64,000 nt of DNA from Paracentrotus lividus (lineage: Eukaryota; Echinodermata; Echinoidea; Camarodonta; Echinidae): NCBI GenBank assembly GCA_940671915.1, contig CALNVZ010003433.1, forward strand, positions 26,959,540 through 27,023,539, written 5' to 3'. The notes below the pieces were generated by a model. That model did not search any database and had not been told where the DNA came from. It saw only the letters and a program-made list of their open reading frames with translations. Shown piece by piece: positions 21,801-30,200 of the stretch. The first letter of the stretch is position 1, and the number at the start of each line of letters is the position of its first letter. Both the position numbers and the translations under genes were made by a program.

Positions 21801-22460
21801 ACCTCTTCAAAAGTTGTATTCATTTATATGTTTATTCATTTTTATTTATTTATTTTTATCAAATTATCTTTTTTTTTTTTTTTAAACAAATAGCAGTAAT
21901 GATCATAATTATTATGATGGGGTGCACAAAGCGGTTATGATGGTAGGGGGTGAAGAAATTCACCTGTCCATTTCATACCCTTATCATGTTCATTTGAGAA
22001 CCTCCCACAGCCCCCCCCCCCCCCCTCCCCACTCTCACACACACACCCATCATTTCTATACCACAGTAAAAATATAATGTATGGTGATGATGGTAATGGA
22101 GGCTTGATGAGTAACAAATAAGTTCTTAATTAATCACCTTATCGTTTAGATGAGGAAAACGGAGACAAACCTGAGAAAAACGTGCAGAGTATTGACGAGA
22201 AAATCCAGAATGTGAATCGGTGACAAAATTCGCAGCTCAAAGGTTCCAAAGTCTGTCATCGCTATAATCGTGATCATCATCATCATCATCGTCGTCGTCG
22301 TCGTTCGTGCGTTGTTGTATGTTACAGACGCAAAAAGGCTGATAAAGCTGTGATCACCAAGGCTTCCCTTAAGCGCAGAGGGTGTACTGCCACTACTACT
22401 AATGGTGATATGTATGATACTAATGATGATAATCATAAATGTAATGATGTTAAAAAATGA
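7081..22460 (+). CDS. Receptor gene 1: F5/8C (two cassette copies), EGF repeats, transmembrane; broken as assembled
   Basis: Proposed order: signal-peptide exon 7081-7199; F5/8C copy A (8036-8259, 11328-11486, 12932-13082); F5/8C copy B (15174-15361, 17089-17247, 18367-18512); linker exon 18854-18892; cysteine-poor exon 19038-19149; EGF exons 20159-20257, 20745-20843, 21368-21466; terminal transmembrane exon 22150-22460. All module borders are phase 1, so cassettes can be added or lost without shifting frame. Frame breaks occur in the signal exon, copy A exon 1, copy B exons 2 and 3, the 19 kb exon and the terminal exon, while the EGF exons are perfect. The protein would be a type I membrane receptor or adhesion molecule; the ligand is unknown. 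It could be a pseudogene, but sequence error is the likelier cause because damage alternates between copies A and B. Confidence 0.65.
7755..7845 (-). repeat. tRNA-derived SINE-like block in copy A
   Basis: Reverse complement reads roughly GGTTGAGCGGTCTAAAAAC, then GGACTGGATGCAAGATCGTA, then a degraded TTCG-containing B-box. The cleaner copy is at 14957-15045. The arrangement of an A-box-like and a B-box-like string resembles a tRNA head. Confidence 0.4.
8036..8259 (+). CDS. F5/8C exon 1, copy A (frame-damaged)
   Basis: Acceptor ACATAG at 8030-8035, donor GTAAAACTC from 8260. It aligns base for base with the intact 188-nt exon at 15174-15361 but is 36 nt longer because of scattered single- and few-base insertions (for example within the stretch coding for PLGMESG). 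The reading frame cannot be followed. Scattered insertions are typical of uncorrected long reads rather than slow decay. Confidence 0.7.
8470..10874. mobile_element. Dispersed element with inverted ends, long form (gene 1 intron, copy A)
   Basis: The left end GGGGGAGACCAGGGACAATT and the right end TTACAATTGTCCCCAGGTCT are inverted relatives. Internal phrases such as GGGCAATTGTAACAC and GTTACAATTGCCC recur. No transposase frame seen. A 0.4-kb version with the same right-hand half sits at the equivalent place in copy B (15551-15955), and a third relative at 31720-32142. A separate foldback element (9088-9699) is nested inside. Confidence 0.6.
9088..9699. mobile_element. Foldback MITE of about 0.6 kb
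   Basis: The two halves are long inverted repeats. CCTTTAAGGGAATAACCCAA at the left pairs with TTGGGTTGGATTCCCCTTTA at the right. GATCCTCAAATTGGCATCAT (9241) pairs with ATGATGCCAATTTGAGGATC (9533). The loop is near 9400. Non-coding; the short open frame at 9210-9395 is part of the arm. Confidence 0.8.
10908..11018 (+). repeat. 29-bp minisatellite, about four units (copy A)
   Basis: The unit reads AGCTCATTTATTCTAGCAG then TTCATATATA. The homologous array in copy B (15985-16790) has more than twenty units, so the array length differs strongly between the two cassettes. Confidence 0.85.
11328..11486 (+). CDS. F5/8C exon 2, copy A (intact)
   Basis: 159 nt, 53 codons, phase 0-0; acceptor AAAG before GTGGAT, donor GTATTT at 11487. 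Peptide VDLLDIYSISGVATQGRSDY, then YRQWVTSFKINCSTDG, then TTFQTVQDPSTNPASDK. This is the central strand region of a discoidin/F5/8 type C domain: the V-D-L, V-A-T-Q-G-R, W-V-T-S-F and S-x-D-G motifs are typical of the family. The homologous exons in copy B and gene 2 are frame-damaged. Confidence 0.85.
11513..11944. mobile_element. CCGAAT-rich element with terminal inverted repeats, full length
   Basis: The left end is AAGCCAGGGTTGTACCAGAA and the right end TTCCGGTGTAACCCAGGCTT, near-perfect inverted copies. The interior is filled with the hexamers CCGAAT and ATTCGG (more than twenty). No protein frame is credible. A truncated copy is at 17274-17601. Confidence 0.75.
11990..12053 (+). repeat. 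tRNA-derived SINE head (copy A)
   Basis: GGTAGTCGGTAAAGCACC resembles a pol III A box in a D-arm and GGTCTTGGGTTCGAATACC a B box in a T-arm, with an anticodon-arm-like CCTG...CAGG between. There is no clean acceptor stem, so it is a SINE rather than a functional tRNA. Copy B keeps only the B-box half (17600-17635). Confidence 0.6.
12578..12827. mobile_element. 250-bp MITE, PIF/Harbinger-like, with 3-bp TAA target duplication
   Basis: Ends TGCGGCGGTCACAACT and AGTTGTAACCGCCGCA style inverted repeats (12578 and 12827), flanked on both sides by TAA. In copy B the same place (18250-18256) reads CCCTAAGTCATA without insertion. A 3-bp TWA target duplication is the established signature of PIF/Harbinger transposons. 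Non-coding. Confidence 0.8.
12932..13082 (+). CDS. F5/8C exon 3, copy A (intact, GC donor)
   Basis: 151 nt, phase 0 in, phase 1 out. Peptide VFRGNSDMNTVVDNTLPVPQ, then [20 protein letters not shown], then ELYGQ. This is the C-terminal part of an F5/8C domain: the [15 protein letters not shown] signature is complete, but the usual final Cys is Gln. The donor is GCAAGT instead of GTAAGT, matching the GC-AG class whose consensus is GCAAGT; the gene 2 copy has GTAAGT. Confidence 0.85.
13375..13425. repeat. (AT)n tract
   Basis: Near-continuous TATATA at the point where copy A loses similarity to copy B; copy B has a shorter AT tract at 18813-18834. Confidence 0.85.
13440..13560 (-). mobile_element. 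Penelope-like terminus fragment (tentative)
   Basis: Reverse complement contains CTCCTGAAGAAGACGGAGG, a short loop, then CCGTCGAAAATTTGAGAC. A CTGAAGA and a CGAAA string flanking a stem is the form seen at ends of Penelope-like elements and is comparable to the clearer copy at 63757-63800. No coding part remains. Confidence 0.35.
13584..14340. mobile_element. Degraded relative of the 1.7-kb TIR element at 59333
   Basis: It begins CACAACACAAAAAGAAAGTT followed by a C run, like the 59333 terminus. It shares internal phrases in opposite orientation, such as TAAGTCATGCTTC (13725), TTTGAAGTTCACAAG and TCACGGTTGAATGAAC (14028). A matching right terminus was not found. Open frames at 13855-14076 and 14169-14360 belong to it and are not genes. 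Confidence 0.5.
14344..14482. mobile_element. Short palindromic MITE
   Basis: GGGGGCATTTCATC...GGACTTATCGGACGTTTTAT on the left is mirrored by ATAAAATGTCCGACAAGTCC...GATGAAATGCCCCC on the right, about 45-bp arms around an 50-bp loop. Confidence 0.8.
14957..15045 (-). repeat. tRNA-derived SINE-like block in copy B
   Basis: Reverse complement has GTGGTAGTTGAGGGTCTA, GGACTGGATGCTAAGATCGT and GTTCGACCCCGGGATCG, in A-box to B-box order. The degraded partner is at 7755-7845. A functional tRNA is unlikely since no acceptor stem closes. Confidence 0.45.
15174..15361 (+). CDS. F5/8C exon 1, copy B (intact)
   Basis: 188 nt, phase 1 in, phase 0 out. Acceptor ACATAG, donor GTAAAACTC. Peptide GLQIDAPLGMESGAIPDSSL, then SASTVYNPYQSYGPDRARLN, then TVREGELMGAWSALHLDTNQ, then WIQ. 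PLGMESG-x-IPD, the S-A-S, A-R-L-N, G-A-W and WIQ motifs are the classic start of a discoidin/F5/8C domain. The conserved N-terminal Cys before PLGM is absent (Asp-Ala instead). The exon is undamaged, unlike its counterparts in copy A and gene 2. Confidence 0.9.
15551..15955. mobile_element. Short form of the GGGGAGACC dispersed element (copy B)
   Basis: It starts TAGGGGAGACTTAGCTCAGG and ends CTGTCCCTGGTCTCAC. It matches the right part of the 8470-10874 element, including the phrase ATTTGTCCAGAAGAAAAC and a very long A-run/T-run (15703-15806). The junction shows either internal deletion here or a 2-kb gain in copy A. Confidence 0.6.
15985..16790 (+). repeat. 29-bp minisatellite, more than twenty units (copy B)
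   Basis: Tandem AGCTCATTTATTCTAGCAG plus TTCATATATA units. They are interrupted at 16408-16622 by a 0.2-kb unrelated insert that is flanked by repeat units with CACTTCAT in place of CAGTTCAT. The array lies in the intron between F5/8C exons 1 and 2. Confidence 0.9.
17089..17247 (+). CDS. F5/8C exon 2, copy B (frame-damaged)
   Basis: Same borders and same 159-nt length as the intact copy A exon, but with several compensating small deletions and insertions (for example a base lost in the SISGV codons near 17109 and an extra G near 17191). The frame meets TAA early. Splice sites are preserved (AAAG/GTATTTG). Confidence 0.75.
17274..17601. mobile_element. CCGAAT-rich element, truncated copy
   Basis: It starts AAGCCAGGGTTACACCGGAA like the full copy at 11513, but lacks the right terminus; it fuses at about 17600 to the B-box half of the SINE block. 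Confidence 0.7.
17907..18026. mobile_element. Retroelement 3' tail with (ACTGA)n repeats, inserted only in copy B
   Basis: About 120 bp absent from copy A (12335-12350), ending in CTGAACTGAACTGAACTGAA. Pentamer tails of this kind occur at 3' ends of some LINEs and SINEs. The reverse-oriented relative with TTCAGTTCAGTTCAG is at 23560-23600. Confidence 0.45.
18367..18512 (+). CDS. F5/8C exon 3, copy B (two small deletions, GC donor)
   Basis: Starts VFPGNSDPNTVVDN, then runs out of frame through the CRYVRLLP segment (bases missing near 18416 and 18432), and regains frame for [15 protein letters not shown]. Donor GCAAGT as in copy A. Confidence 0.75.
18854..18892 (+). CDS. Possible 39-nt linker exon of gene 1
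   Basis: Acceptor GTTTTAG, donor GTAAGG, phase 1-1; would add GSVFSKISESCI after the F5/8C domain. The splice sites are good and the phase fits, but it is too short to judge by content. Confidence 0.35.
19038..19149 (+). CDS. Cysteine-poor extracellular exon, partly EGF-like (frameshifted)
   Basis: After acceptor TTAACAG it reads DCSSFGATSTAAMSTIV in phase 1, then, one frame over, TDANTVTNTAGMNLCTCDQ before donor GTGAAAG. The ending NTAGMNLCTCD resembles the second half of an EGF module. Its 112-nt length is not a multiple of three, as one indel would cause. Only three cysteines are visible, so a complete EGF is not claimed. Confidence 0.45.
19212..19290 (-). repeat. tRNA-derived SINE head, minus strand
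   Basis: Reverse complement has TAGCAGTCGGTAGAGTACC (A-box-like) and GGATTCGAATCCCC (perfect B-box consensus GGTTCGAATCC with one change). Lies in a gene 1 intron. Confidence 0.6.
19378..19480. repeat. GGCGCC-rich low-complexity block
   Basis: G run (19379-19388), GGGCCCGGGCCCCCCGGG and repeated GGGCGCCAAA phrases; related wording occurs at 27050-27100 and 27900-28000. Another homopolymer block (C run) at 19619-19640. Confidence 0.6.
20159..20257 (+). CDS. EGF-like exon 1 of gene 1
   Basis: 99 nt, phase 1-1, acceptor AATACAG, donor GTAATG. Peptide (V)NCLGDNPCSNGATCADNQ, then CICSDQFTGILCQE. Six cysteines in the standard EGF order (1-3, 2-4, 5-6 pairing expected from the family). It is a compact 33-residue module without the D-x-N/D-E calcium-binding signature. 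Confidence 0.93.
20745..20843 (+). CDS. EGF-like exon 2 of gene 1
   Basis: 99 nt, phase 1-1, acceptor AACACAG, donor GTATGC. Differs from the first EGF at NCNGDNP (for NCLGDNP) and QFSGVLCQE (for QFTGILCQE); the middle is identical at DNA level. Confidence 0.93.
21368..21466 (+). CDS. EGF-like exon 3 of gene 1
   Basis: 99 nt, phase 1-1, acceptor ACTACAG, donor GTAATG. NCIGDNP start, otherwise the same protein as EGF exon 1; the sequences differ by three bases. Confidence 0.93.
22150..22460 (+). CDS. Terminal exon of gene 1: juxtamembrane, transmembrane helix, cytoplasmic tail (frameshifted)
   Basis: Acceptor CGTTTAG; phase 1 entry gives DEENGDKPEKNVQSIDEKIQ then a stop at 22221. Sequence homology to the terminal exon of gene 2 (62880-63124) continues through three other-frame blocks: PECESV (22205), [18 protein letters not shown] (22246) and CYRRKKADKAVITKASLKRR (22320), ending at TGA 22458. 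So it held a charged stalk, an Ile/Val-rich helix, the stop-transfer CYRRKK and a tail of about 44 residues with no known signalling motif. Three indels relative to gene 2 break it. It is either error or decay. Confidence 0.7.
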
Positions 22461-22944
22461 TTATAGGAATAGGAATAATTTATCTTTTTTAGAACCCATC
22501 AACTCTGTAAAGTGACCAATGCTCATGTCGATATGAATAACAAAAAACTCAATCAACAATGGTTTGACATGATCATGATGATTCTGAATGAATTAGAAGA
22601 ATCTGATGTCTCTGTAGCGCAAACATGAGCAAAACTTCATCTCTCCTGAGGTTTGAGTAAGTGGCCTTGACCTCACAAATATATTTCTATGCTATTTCCC
22701 AGTATAGTCAAAGACGGTAATAAGGCGTTTTCTTTTGAAATTACAAGAGAAGATTTATTTAGATTCAAGTGTGACGGGTTACATATAACAGTATGATTAA
22801 AGTGTTCTCATAATCATGTCGTTGTAGGGTAAAATATTGATACTAAAAGTATTCAAAATAATGGAATGTTGAATTATGAATTAAGTTCATTGTAATCTAT
22901 AAGCGTAGCATCATAATGTTAGTATATGTAAGGGTAAACTAACT

Positions 22945-22950
22945 AATAAA
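22945..22950 (+). promoter_or_regulatory. Candidate polyadenylation signal AATAAA for gene 1
   Basis: First AATAAA hexamer after the stop region, about 0.49 kb downstream. Confidence 0.4.
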
Positions 22951-23559
22951 TATTAATTATCCTATTAACTACTAACATGTGAAGCATATTGAAATGTAAG
23001 TATTACAAGTATATGTATTTATGTGTATATAGTTTATGTATAATTTATATTTCCATTCTCATCATTGGGCTCATTTAACATGTGTTGATAGAAATAATTC
23101 GAATAGGTGTAATATACTAGTACACGTTAGTGCAATATGATTCTTTTATTTGAGAATTCTACAAACATTATCTATGTGTTTATATTATTATGTGAGATTC
23201 CCTATTTGAATGCAAAAACATATAATCATTCCCGATGTATAATTAAACTAATGTGGCGTCAAGAACTAAAACCATCTTATCTATTTTATTTCTTTTTGGT
23301 ATACGAAGAGGTCAATTGTAAAAGGGCTATAGGTCTTTTTAAAGCTAATCTGACCCCCCCCCCACCCCTTTAATGTAATGAGTATAAGTAGCTCTATGAA
23401 AAAGGAGAGGCTGAAGTTCTTATCAAAATGTGAACAAATGGCTATGAAAAATTTGTCCATAACAGAATCACCATGTATAGGGGACAAAAAAATATCGGAA
23501 TGATATGTAAAGTGGATCTATTCCAATTTAAAACCAAGCTTTTCATAATTTAATCTTCC

Positions 23560-23600
23560 GTTCAGTTCAGTTCAGTTTATTTTCCAACTTCAGCAAATAT
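23560..23600 (-). mobile_element. Retroelement tail with TTCAG pentamers
   Basis: TTCAGTTCAGTTCAGTTTAT followed by TTTCCAACTTCAGCAAATAT; inverse of the (ACTGA)n tail at 18005-18025. Confidence 0.4.
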
Positions 23601-23849
23601 ACATGTTATAAAGATTTCAAGTATGCAATAATTACGCATTTATCATGACAGTGGTTCGTACAATACACATTTTATAATACACATAAATTGGCGTATACTA
23701 GTGAGGATAATCGTAAAGGAAAATAGCAAGCTTCCAGTTGGACGGACCTATAAAAGAAGCTAATATGCTTTCGATCATAAAGGACCTATTTGCAATAGTT
23801 TGTGAAATGGAAAAAAACTTTGTAATCTAAAAAGAAAGGAAATAGAGCG

Positions 23850-23945
23850 CTAAGAGAGAGAGAGAGAGAGAGGAAGAAGGAGAAAGAGGGAGAGAGGGGG
23901 AACGAGAGGGAGAGAGAAAGAGAGAGAGAGAGAAAGAAAGGAAAA
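23850..23945 (+). repeat. (GA)n-rich microsatellite
   Basis: GAGAGAGAGAGAGAGAGAG followed by imperfect GAGAGGG and GAGAAAG repeats; the minus-strand open frame here is only its Ser-Leu translation. Confidence 0.85.
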
Positions 23946-24530
23946 GGTAGGGAGAAGGTAGAAAGAGAATTAGCAACATACAGTGCGTCCCAGAAAAAAA
24001 ACGAAACCGAGACTGCTCGATGTTTCCTCACAAGCTAATCTTAACTAATAATTAATAACCCATATATATTACATAATATAATATAATTTAATATGTTAGC
24101 CCTACATGCTCTGTTCAGATAAAAATTTTCTTGATATGGTAAAATAGCATCTAGTTTAATTTAATTTATTAGAATGAAATGTACCAAGCAAACTTATTGT
24201 GTTGTCATTAGGAATACTACGAAAATATATAAGAATTCATATTTAACATCCATATATTAATCAAAGACATTTACTTGCCTTGCATTGTATTGTTGTTAAT
24301 TTCATTTAGTACTAATTAGGTTTTCCTGTCATTTTAAAACAAATATCACCCAATTTCATTAACGAGTACTCCAGATGAATGTTCAGCCTTTTCATTCCAT
24401 AAGTTCTTCGTTCTAACTTGTACACATTCAATTTCATTTGCGGTCAAGAAAGAAAGTAGCATATATATATATATATATTTATGTTTGTTTGGCGTCATTG
24501 AATAAAACGAGGCAAATCCGTCATTCAAAT

Positions 24531-24740
24531 TCATTCACAGTGTCCCGTATATGAATAAATGCCCCCGTCACATTTTCCCATTCTCATGCATCCATTTTTA
24601 CTACAATCATTCAAATAAATATCACGCTTATTCAAGAAGTCAAGATACATATGATATGGTGCATCGTCTATTTTGTATAAGGTTGCGATTTCAACTTTGG
24701 TATTGCTTAAAATAATTTCACAATTCTCAATTGCCCCCAT
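24531..24740 (-). CDS. Unassigned open frame with four closely spaced cysteines
   Basis: 69 codons on the minus strand, ending DCSKNGCMRMGKCDGG then YSYTGHCE and stop. The C-terminal C-x4-C-x6-C-x11-C spacing could be part of a small cysteine-rich domain. No homologue recognised, no clear splice acceptor or promoter. May be chance. Confidence 0.2.
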   Translation of the reverse strand: MGAIENCEIILSNTKVEIATLYKIDDAPYHMYLDFLNKRDIYLNDCSKNGCMRMGKCDGGIYSYTGHCE

Positions 24741-25449
24741 TAAAGTTGAAATTCTGGTGTGACTGACATTTTTGGATTATCATTGAAACATTTAAAATTT
24801 ATGGAAAGGAATCGATCTACCAGGATCTTATATATCGAGCGATTGTATTACATTACAGCAGGTTGAGAAAGCCCATGGAAAGGTGGAGGGGCGAGGTCAA
24901 CAAGAAAAAGGGCATCCGAACTTTGTTTCATTGAAATATGTTATAGCAAGAACTATAGGGGTTTGCAATATAATTATTTTCTGAAATTAATTGTTCTAAG
25001 ACCGCCGTCCGAAAACTAATAGGCCTATTAAAGACTACGGCCAATATTCTGAACGAATACTTATTTGCATGAATTCCCTGGGTTGAAGTTGAGCGGTCCT
25101 AATATTGCATGTGCTGATATTGCATGTGCAGTTTTTTTTTTCTGTTGTTGACTGATGCATCAGATAAATGGATTTCAACAATAGCTTGTACGAACTTCAA
25201 CTCATACAAAACCTGTCTTCGGTCAGAATGCGGGCCAAATGGTCTGTACCGGAAGCCTTATATTATGGGACATGAGACTGCGGCGTAACTGGGAATTTTC
25301 AATAGAAGCAGTATACATCGCAGGGTAGATTAGAAATCTTTTAATTCGGCATTGCACGTTTTGTCCTTGCCCAAGTAGATGTAGGTATTACGAGACGACA
25401 TAATTATTAACCGCACGCAAGCCTGTCCCTCATAAGATATGATGGTAGA

Positions 25450-25670
25450 GCCCTGTAACATAAAGACTTACGATCGATAAATAGTTATGATCGATTTTAT
25501 CTCATTTGGAACGCAGGTATAGTCGTGGATTATGATTACGATATGCTTAAGATAGGGTTAGGGTTGTGATTAAGATCATCACTTTGGAACACCCTTTCCA
25601 TGTGAGGCTATCAAGAAAAAATCAATCGTAACTTTTTATCGATCGTATGTCCTTATGTGACCGGCATAGA
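25450..25670. repeat. Foldback repeat, one of three related copies
   Basis: ACATAAAGACTTACGATCGA at the left is mirrored by TCGATCGTATGTCCTTATGT at the right, with TAGGGTTAGGGTT in the middle. Related sequence lies at 41640-41750 and 53330-53465. Confidence 0.6.
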
Positions 25671-25769
25671 ATTACCTAATATTATGTCATCTTTAATCGT
25701 AATGAATATTCTCAAACATAAATATTAAACTACATTATCAGTTGTAAAGTTGACTTATTTTTTTTTAGC

Positions 25770-25945
25770 AGCAACGTTTTCACGTACCGGGGATGCTCAT
25801 CGGACCGACAGATCCTTGCGGAAATTTGCTGTTGACCCGCGGGCGGTCGTAGATTTCGCAATCGTTGGGCAAAGAGACTACGCCCTTTTCAAAACACTGG
25901 AAGTTTTACGAAGGCAGTCGAAGTATAGTTTTTTGGGACTTACGT
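25770..25945 (+). promoter_or_regulatory. Possible 5' untranslated exon or promoter of gene 2
   Basis: A GC-richer block ending at a good donor (TTAC/GTACGTATT), 0.25 kb before the signal-peptide exon, which itself has an acceptor (AACTACTAG at 26167-26175). The open frame across it has no recognisable domain. Role inferred from position only. Confidence 0.25.
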
Positions 25946-26197
25946 ACGTATTTTTGTTTCTAAATTTTTTCTTAAAATTAATATTATCATCATAACTATT
26001 TCATAGGTGGGCATAATAACAAGAAAAACATTAAGACATTAAAATACTTCAACTGAATTTGAAAAAGGGTGCTTTTTGTTATAAGTGTGGCATTTTTTTT
26101 TTTTTTTTTTTTTGCTTCATTCAGGTAAATGAACTTATTTTTGAAAAGTAAGGTTTTATGTCATTTAACTACTAGGTCAAAAAAGAAAGATTCGACA

Positions 26198-26249
26198 ATG
26201 AAGGCACTGGTTATCCTGTTCACCACTTTCCGTATCACCACCGTTTATG
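26198..26249 (+). CDS. Signal-peptide exon of gene 2
   Basis: ATG in the context GACAATGA. Encodes [17 protein letters not shown] plus the first base of Gly, ending in phase 1 at donor GTAAGTAC. Basic second residue, hydrophobic core and small residues near the end fit a short signal peptide. An acceptor at 26175 suggests an upstream non-coding exon. The next exon in gene order (34454) needs phase 1. Confidence 0.75.
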
Positions 26250-27202
26250 GTAAGTACATATTTTTAAAACCCCAGTAATTTGTCTTTTCGTTTTAAATGA
26301 TCAGTTTATGCTTTCCACATTTATGATTTCTCATTCAGGAAGTATTATACAGTAGTATTTAAATTATATAGTATTATTAGCATATGAGTGTGATTGCCGA
26401 TATCATCTGCGTAGCATTTTTCATTATACATGTTATATCATGAAGAAATAATGATGAAAAATTTCCTTTTTCCTGAAGAATTAAAATCTCTTTGCTCAGA
26501 TCCTTCAAGTGTTTTGTAACACCGACATGTACATGGGCTTACACTGAAAACCTAAACGGTAGACCGACTAACTTTAAAGGGATTAAGTAGCTTTCAAAAA
26601 CAAGAGCAATTATATCAAGATTAATAAAATTATATTGTTCCAACAGTAAAAACAAACTACTGAAAGTTCCAGATCAAATGGAAGTCATTTACTACCTTAA
26701 AACAGTGTAACAAACAATTCCAAGCATACAGCCAAACAACAGTACCCCTCATGCTGAGAGCTCACCAGGGCCGCTAGAGAGGGGGGACTTTACAACAGGA
26801 AATGGGTGTGTGGAAAAAGCACATGGTTTTTAATAAACCATCCGCTGTTGGTTAATAATTTTGAGTATGAAATCATTGATATCTCGAAGGTAAAGCAAGC
26901 AATTAGCTTGCCATTTTGAAGAGATACCAGACTGACCTAAGTGTTTATAATTATGTTGGCAAAATAAGCTAAATCGAATAATGTGATTTGAATCATCATT
27001 CAATGTTACTGCATCCCTTTAAAGCTAGTAATGTGATGCCCAGACCAGGCGCGTATCCAGGATTTCGCCACCCGGGGGGCCCGACGTGAATTTGGCGCCC
27101 CTGGTGTACTTTCAAAATATGCCCCCCCCCCCCCCCGCAAGGCAAACATAGGCCTACGGCTTAAATGTATGTTGAAGGATTTTGAATAATAATTCCATTT
27201 GA

Positions 27203-27250
<48 letters not shown>

Positions 27251-30200
27251 ACTTGCCAATGGTGAGTTCATGGAAAAGAATTTCTAGGTATATTAGGTAT
27301 TACCGCTATAGATGAAAATACGAATATTCTAAATACTAGCGCGAAGCGCGATCAGATTTTCCCCCTCTACTTTACGATCAGAAAGCAAAGAATTCTAAGC
27401 TTTAGGGTATCAATTTTGTTTAGCTCTTCATCAGAATATCATATTGAACAGGAGCTGAAATTTGTCGCATCAAAACGATTTGAAAGCAAGCCATATAAAA
27501 TCATGTGAAATTTGTCATCAAGTAATGTGAAATCAAACAAATGTATATTGATGTTTTGTTGTCAGAATCCTCATAATCTGGTTACAAGAAAGAAAAAATA
27601 GGCGAGCGTGAATCGCGAGCAAGAAATCTGAATGTATCGGAATGATCTCTGAAAACGTGAACATTTTATGCATTTCTCAGGAACACAATGTAATAACTCC
27701 TTGGAAAATGAAGCGAGCGCGAAGCGCGATCGAAAATTTTGCTCTATGTAATAGAGACCTGAAGTTTAGGATCAATTTGGCCTCCATAATTTAAAGACCG
27801 TATTTGCCCAGTAATTTTAACATGCTTATGAAAGAGAAATGAATATCTATCTATCTAGCTGCTTATCTATCCTTCTGCTTCCCTCCCTAAGTTTAAAATA
27901 AATTTGGCGCCCCTAAGTTTAGCTCAATTTGGCGCCAACTAATCATTTGGCGCCCCCTGAATGTTAGTTTGAATTGGCGCCATACATGTACGATTTAGGT
28001 GATTCGATGCCCCTGGGAAAATGCAAAAATAAATGTAACGTGTATTCAAATAAATTAAAATGTCTTGATGATTAGTATCCTGTAATGCAAATTATGGTCG
28101 AGGAAAAAAACACATGCGAGAGCGGAATTTTGATGTCTTTGATTGATGATGGAAAACATGGCATTGCATGCCGTTCCTCAGGAACACAATGTAATAACTC
28201 ATTGGGAAAAGAAATGATGCGAGCGCGTAGCGCGAGCCAAAATTTTGCAATCTATATACAGACCAGGAGGAATTAAAAATTTTAGAGACCATATTTCAAA
28301 TACCAAGTTGTTGCCCCTTAGTTTCAGGTAAATTCGGCACACCTCCCTAAGTTCAAAATATGTTGGAGCCCATAAGTTTAAGATCAATTCGGCATCCTAA
28401 GTCTCAGGTCAAATTGACGCCCTTACGTTTAAGCTCAATTTTGGCGCCCCCTAAGATTTAGGTCATTTGAAATGCAAAAATGAATGTAACGTAAAATCAA
28501 ATAAATTGAAATGTTTTGAATGGTATAGAATCCCATAATGTAAATTTTGGTAAGAGGAAAACACAGNNNNNNNNNNNNNNNNNNNNNNNNNNNNNNNNNN
28601 NNNNNNNNNNNNNNNNNNNNNNNNNNNNNNNNNNNNNNNNNNNNNNNNNNNNNNNNNNNNNNNNNNTGCCATTACATTTCAACCATGGGGGCCCACCCTC
28701 CACCCGGCACGGCGCGGGCTATACTCTCTACGCAATGCCGAACACGCTGGGCCCATAGATTGTATATTAGGATACTTCTTTTGGTATTATTTAATAATTT
28801 TGCCAGTTTTTCACTTTGTTGTGTTTTCTTTGATTATAGTTTCTAATAAGTACGGCTAATGAGTTCCTGAATTTTCCATAAATAGGAATATTATTGCAAA
28901 GGGAAAAAAAGTTCCTGCTACTTTGCGTCAATTCGAAATCCTAGTAAGATCAAACCTGTCAATATGGCCAATGCCTCAAATTAGCCTCGATACTGCTGCA
29001 TATTCATTTCTTCCTCTATACTGCATATTTGATATTACACCTTGATGATCAGCAGTTTTTTTAAAAGCTGATTTCTCAGCCTTTCACAAATATGGTACAT
29101 TTCAGTCTTCGATTGTGTTAAAAAAGAAGTCCTGTCACTTTGAACATTATCACAACGATCTCTTTACTCGAGGGGTCATATTTCCGCATTATTCACATGC
29201 AGTATCGAATGTGACGGCGTCTTCGCAAGATGTGATCAAAGTCACTTATTTATATCCAATAATTCCGTTAGAATCAATCTATGTGAATAAGATTTCTGAT
29301 TACACTTTAGCACATGTGTTTATAGGCTTGCAAAATGTCTTATTTCCCGATGGTTTGAAGCATCTACCTAGAAAACTAGTGATAAAAGTTCAATTATTTA
29401 TTTCATGTCCAGGTACTAAATTCCTTCGAACGGATCGACTGAATTCCATTTTACGACAGTGGAAGGTTTCCTTAGGACGGTTTTTGTGCGCTTAGAGTAT
29501 GTTGCTAGTGCATTGTCAATCTCCTCGCCGTATAGCGGGTTTGTTTTCTGCGTGCATTTCACTTAACTATAATGTAATGTGCGTTTTCCCCTCCTCAAAT
29601 ATGAGCGTCGTTTATGTTAAGATTTAAGTCATTACGTTAGATTTACAGTTTCACGTGGAAGTAGAATTGGTGTTGATTGCAAGTTATTATATATTTTTTT
29701 TTTTTTTTTTTTTTTGGTTGTTGGGTGGCTTCACCCTGTTAACGGCTGACTTATAACCTGCCTCGATTCATACTGGTTTCTAATAAGTCTACTTCCTGTA
29801 CCTATCCATATATCTTTAACAGGGGCCGGCGGAGCCAAGGGGGGGGGCGTCTTGCAGCTCCTCCAACCCCCACGTTTTCAGCCAACGTGTACAACAAATG
29901 CAAAAACTTGAACATTACATTTATGATTTTGTCTGTTAGCCCCCCCCCGCCCACTTCGGCTCAGCCCTCCATTTTCAAAAACGCTCCGCGGCCCCTGTTA
30001 ATTTAAACTTGTACACTGTGGCTTATTGTGGTTAAAATATTATATTAGGATCGTCCTTTTTGAACTTTAAAACACATTCCTTTTCAAAAATAAAGTCGAT
30101 ACATTTCTGATGAGAAGTAAAAAAAAGGCCAGTCTTTTTTGTTTTTTTTTGTAATCAATCTTTCAAATTTCGCCACTTTTTTTTTTTCTGGCAAAATAAA

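Larger units (their letters stand above)
22951..25740. other. Region between receptor genes 1 and 2
   Basis: No confident gene. Holds a retroelement tail (23560), a GA microsatellite (23850), TATATA near 24465, an unassigned minus-strand open frame (24531-24740) and a foldback repeat (25450). Confidence 0.5.

Noticed and set aside
23786..24031. Ser-Leu-rich minus-strand open frame
   Set aside because: Translation of the GA microsatellite.
25750..25995. 81-codon open frame before gene 2
   Set aside because: No domain recognised and the last third is AT-rich intron-like; treated as a possible untranslated exon or promoter instead of a gene.
29115..29495. 126-codon plus-strand open frame
   Set aside because: Longest frame in intron 1 of gene 2, but no recognisable domain, no signal peptide, no splice or promoter context, and composition like the surrounding AT-rich intron.
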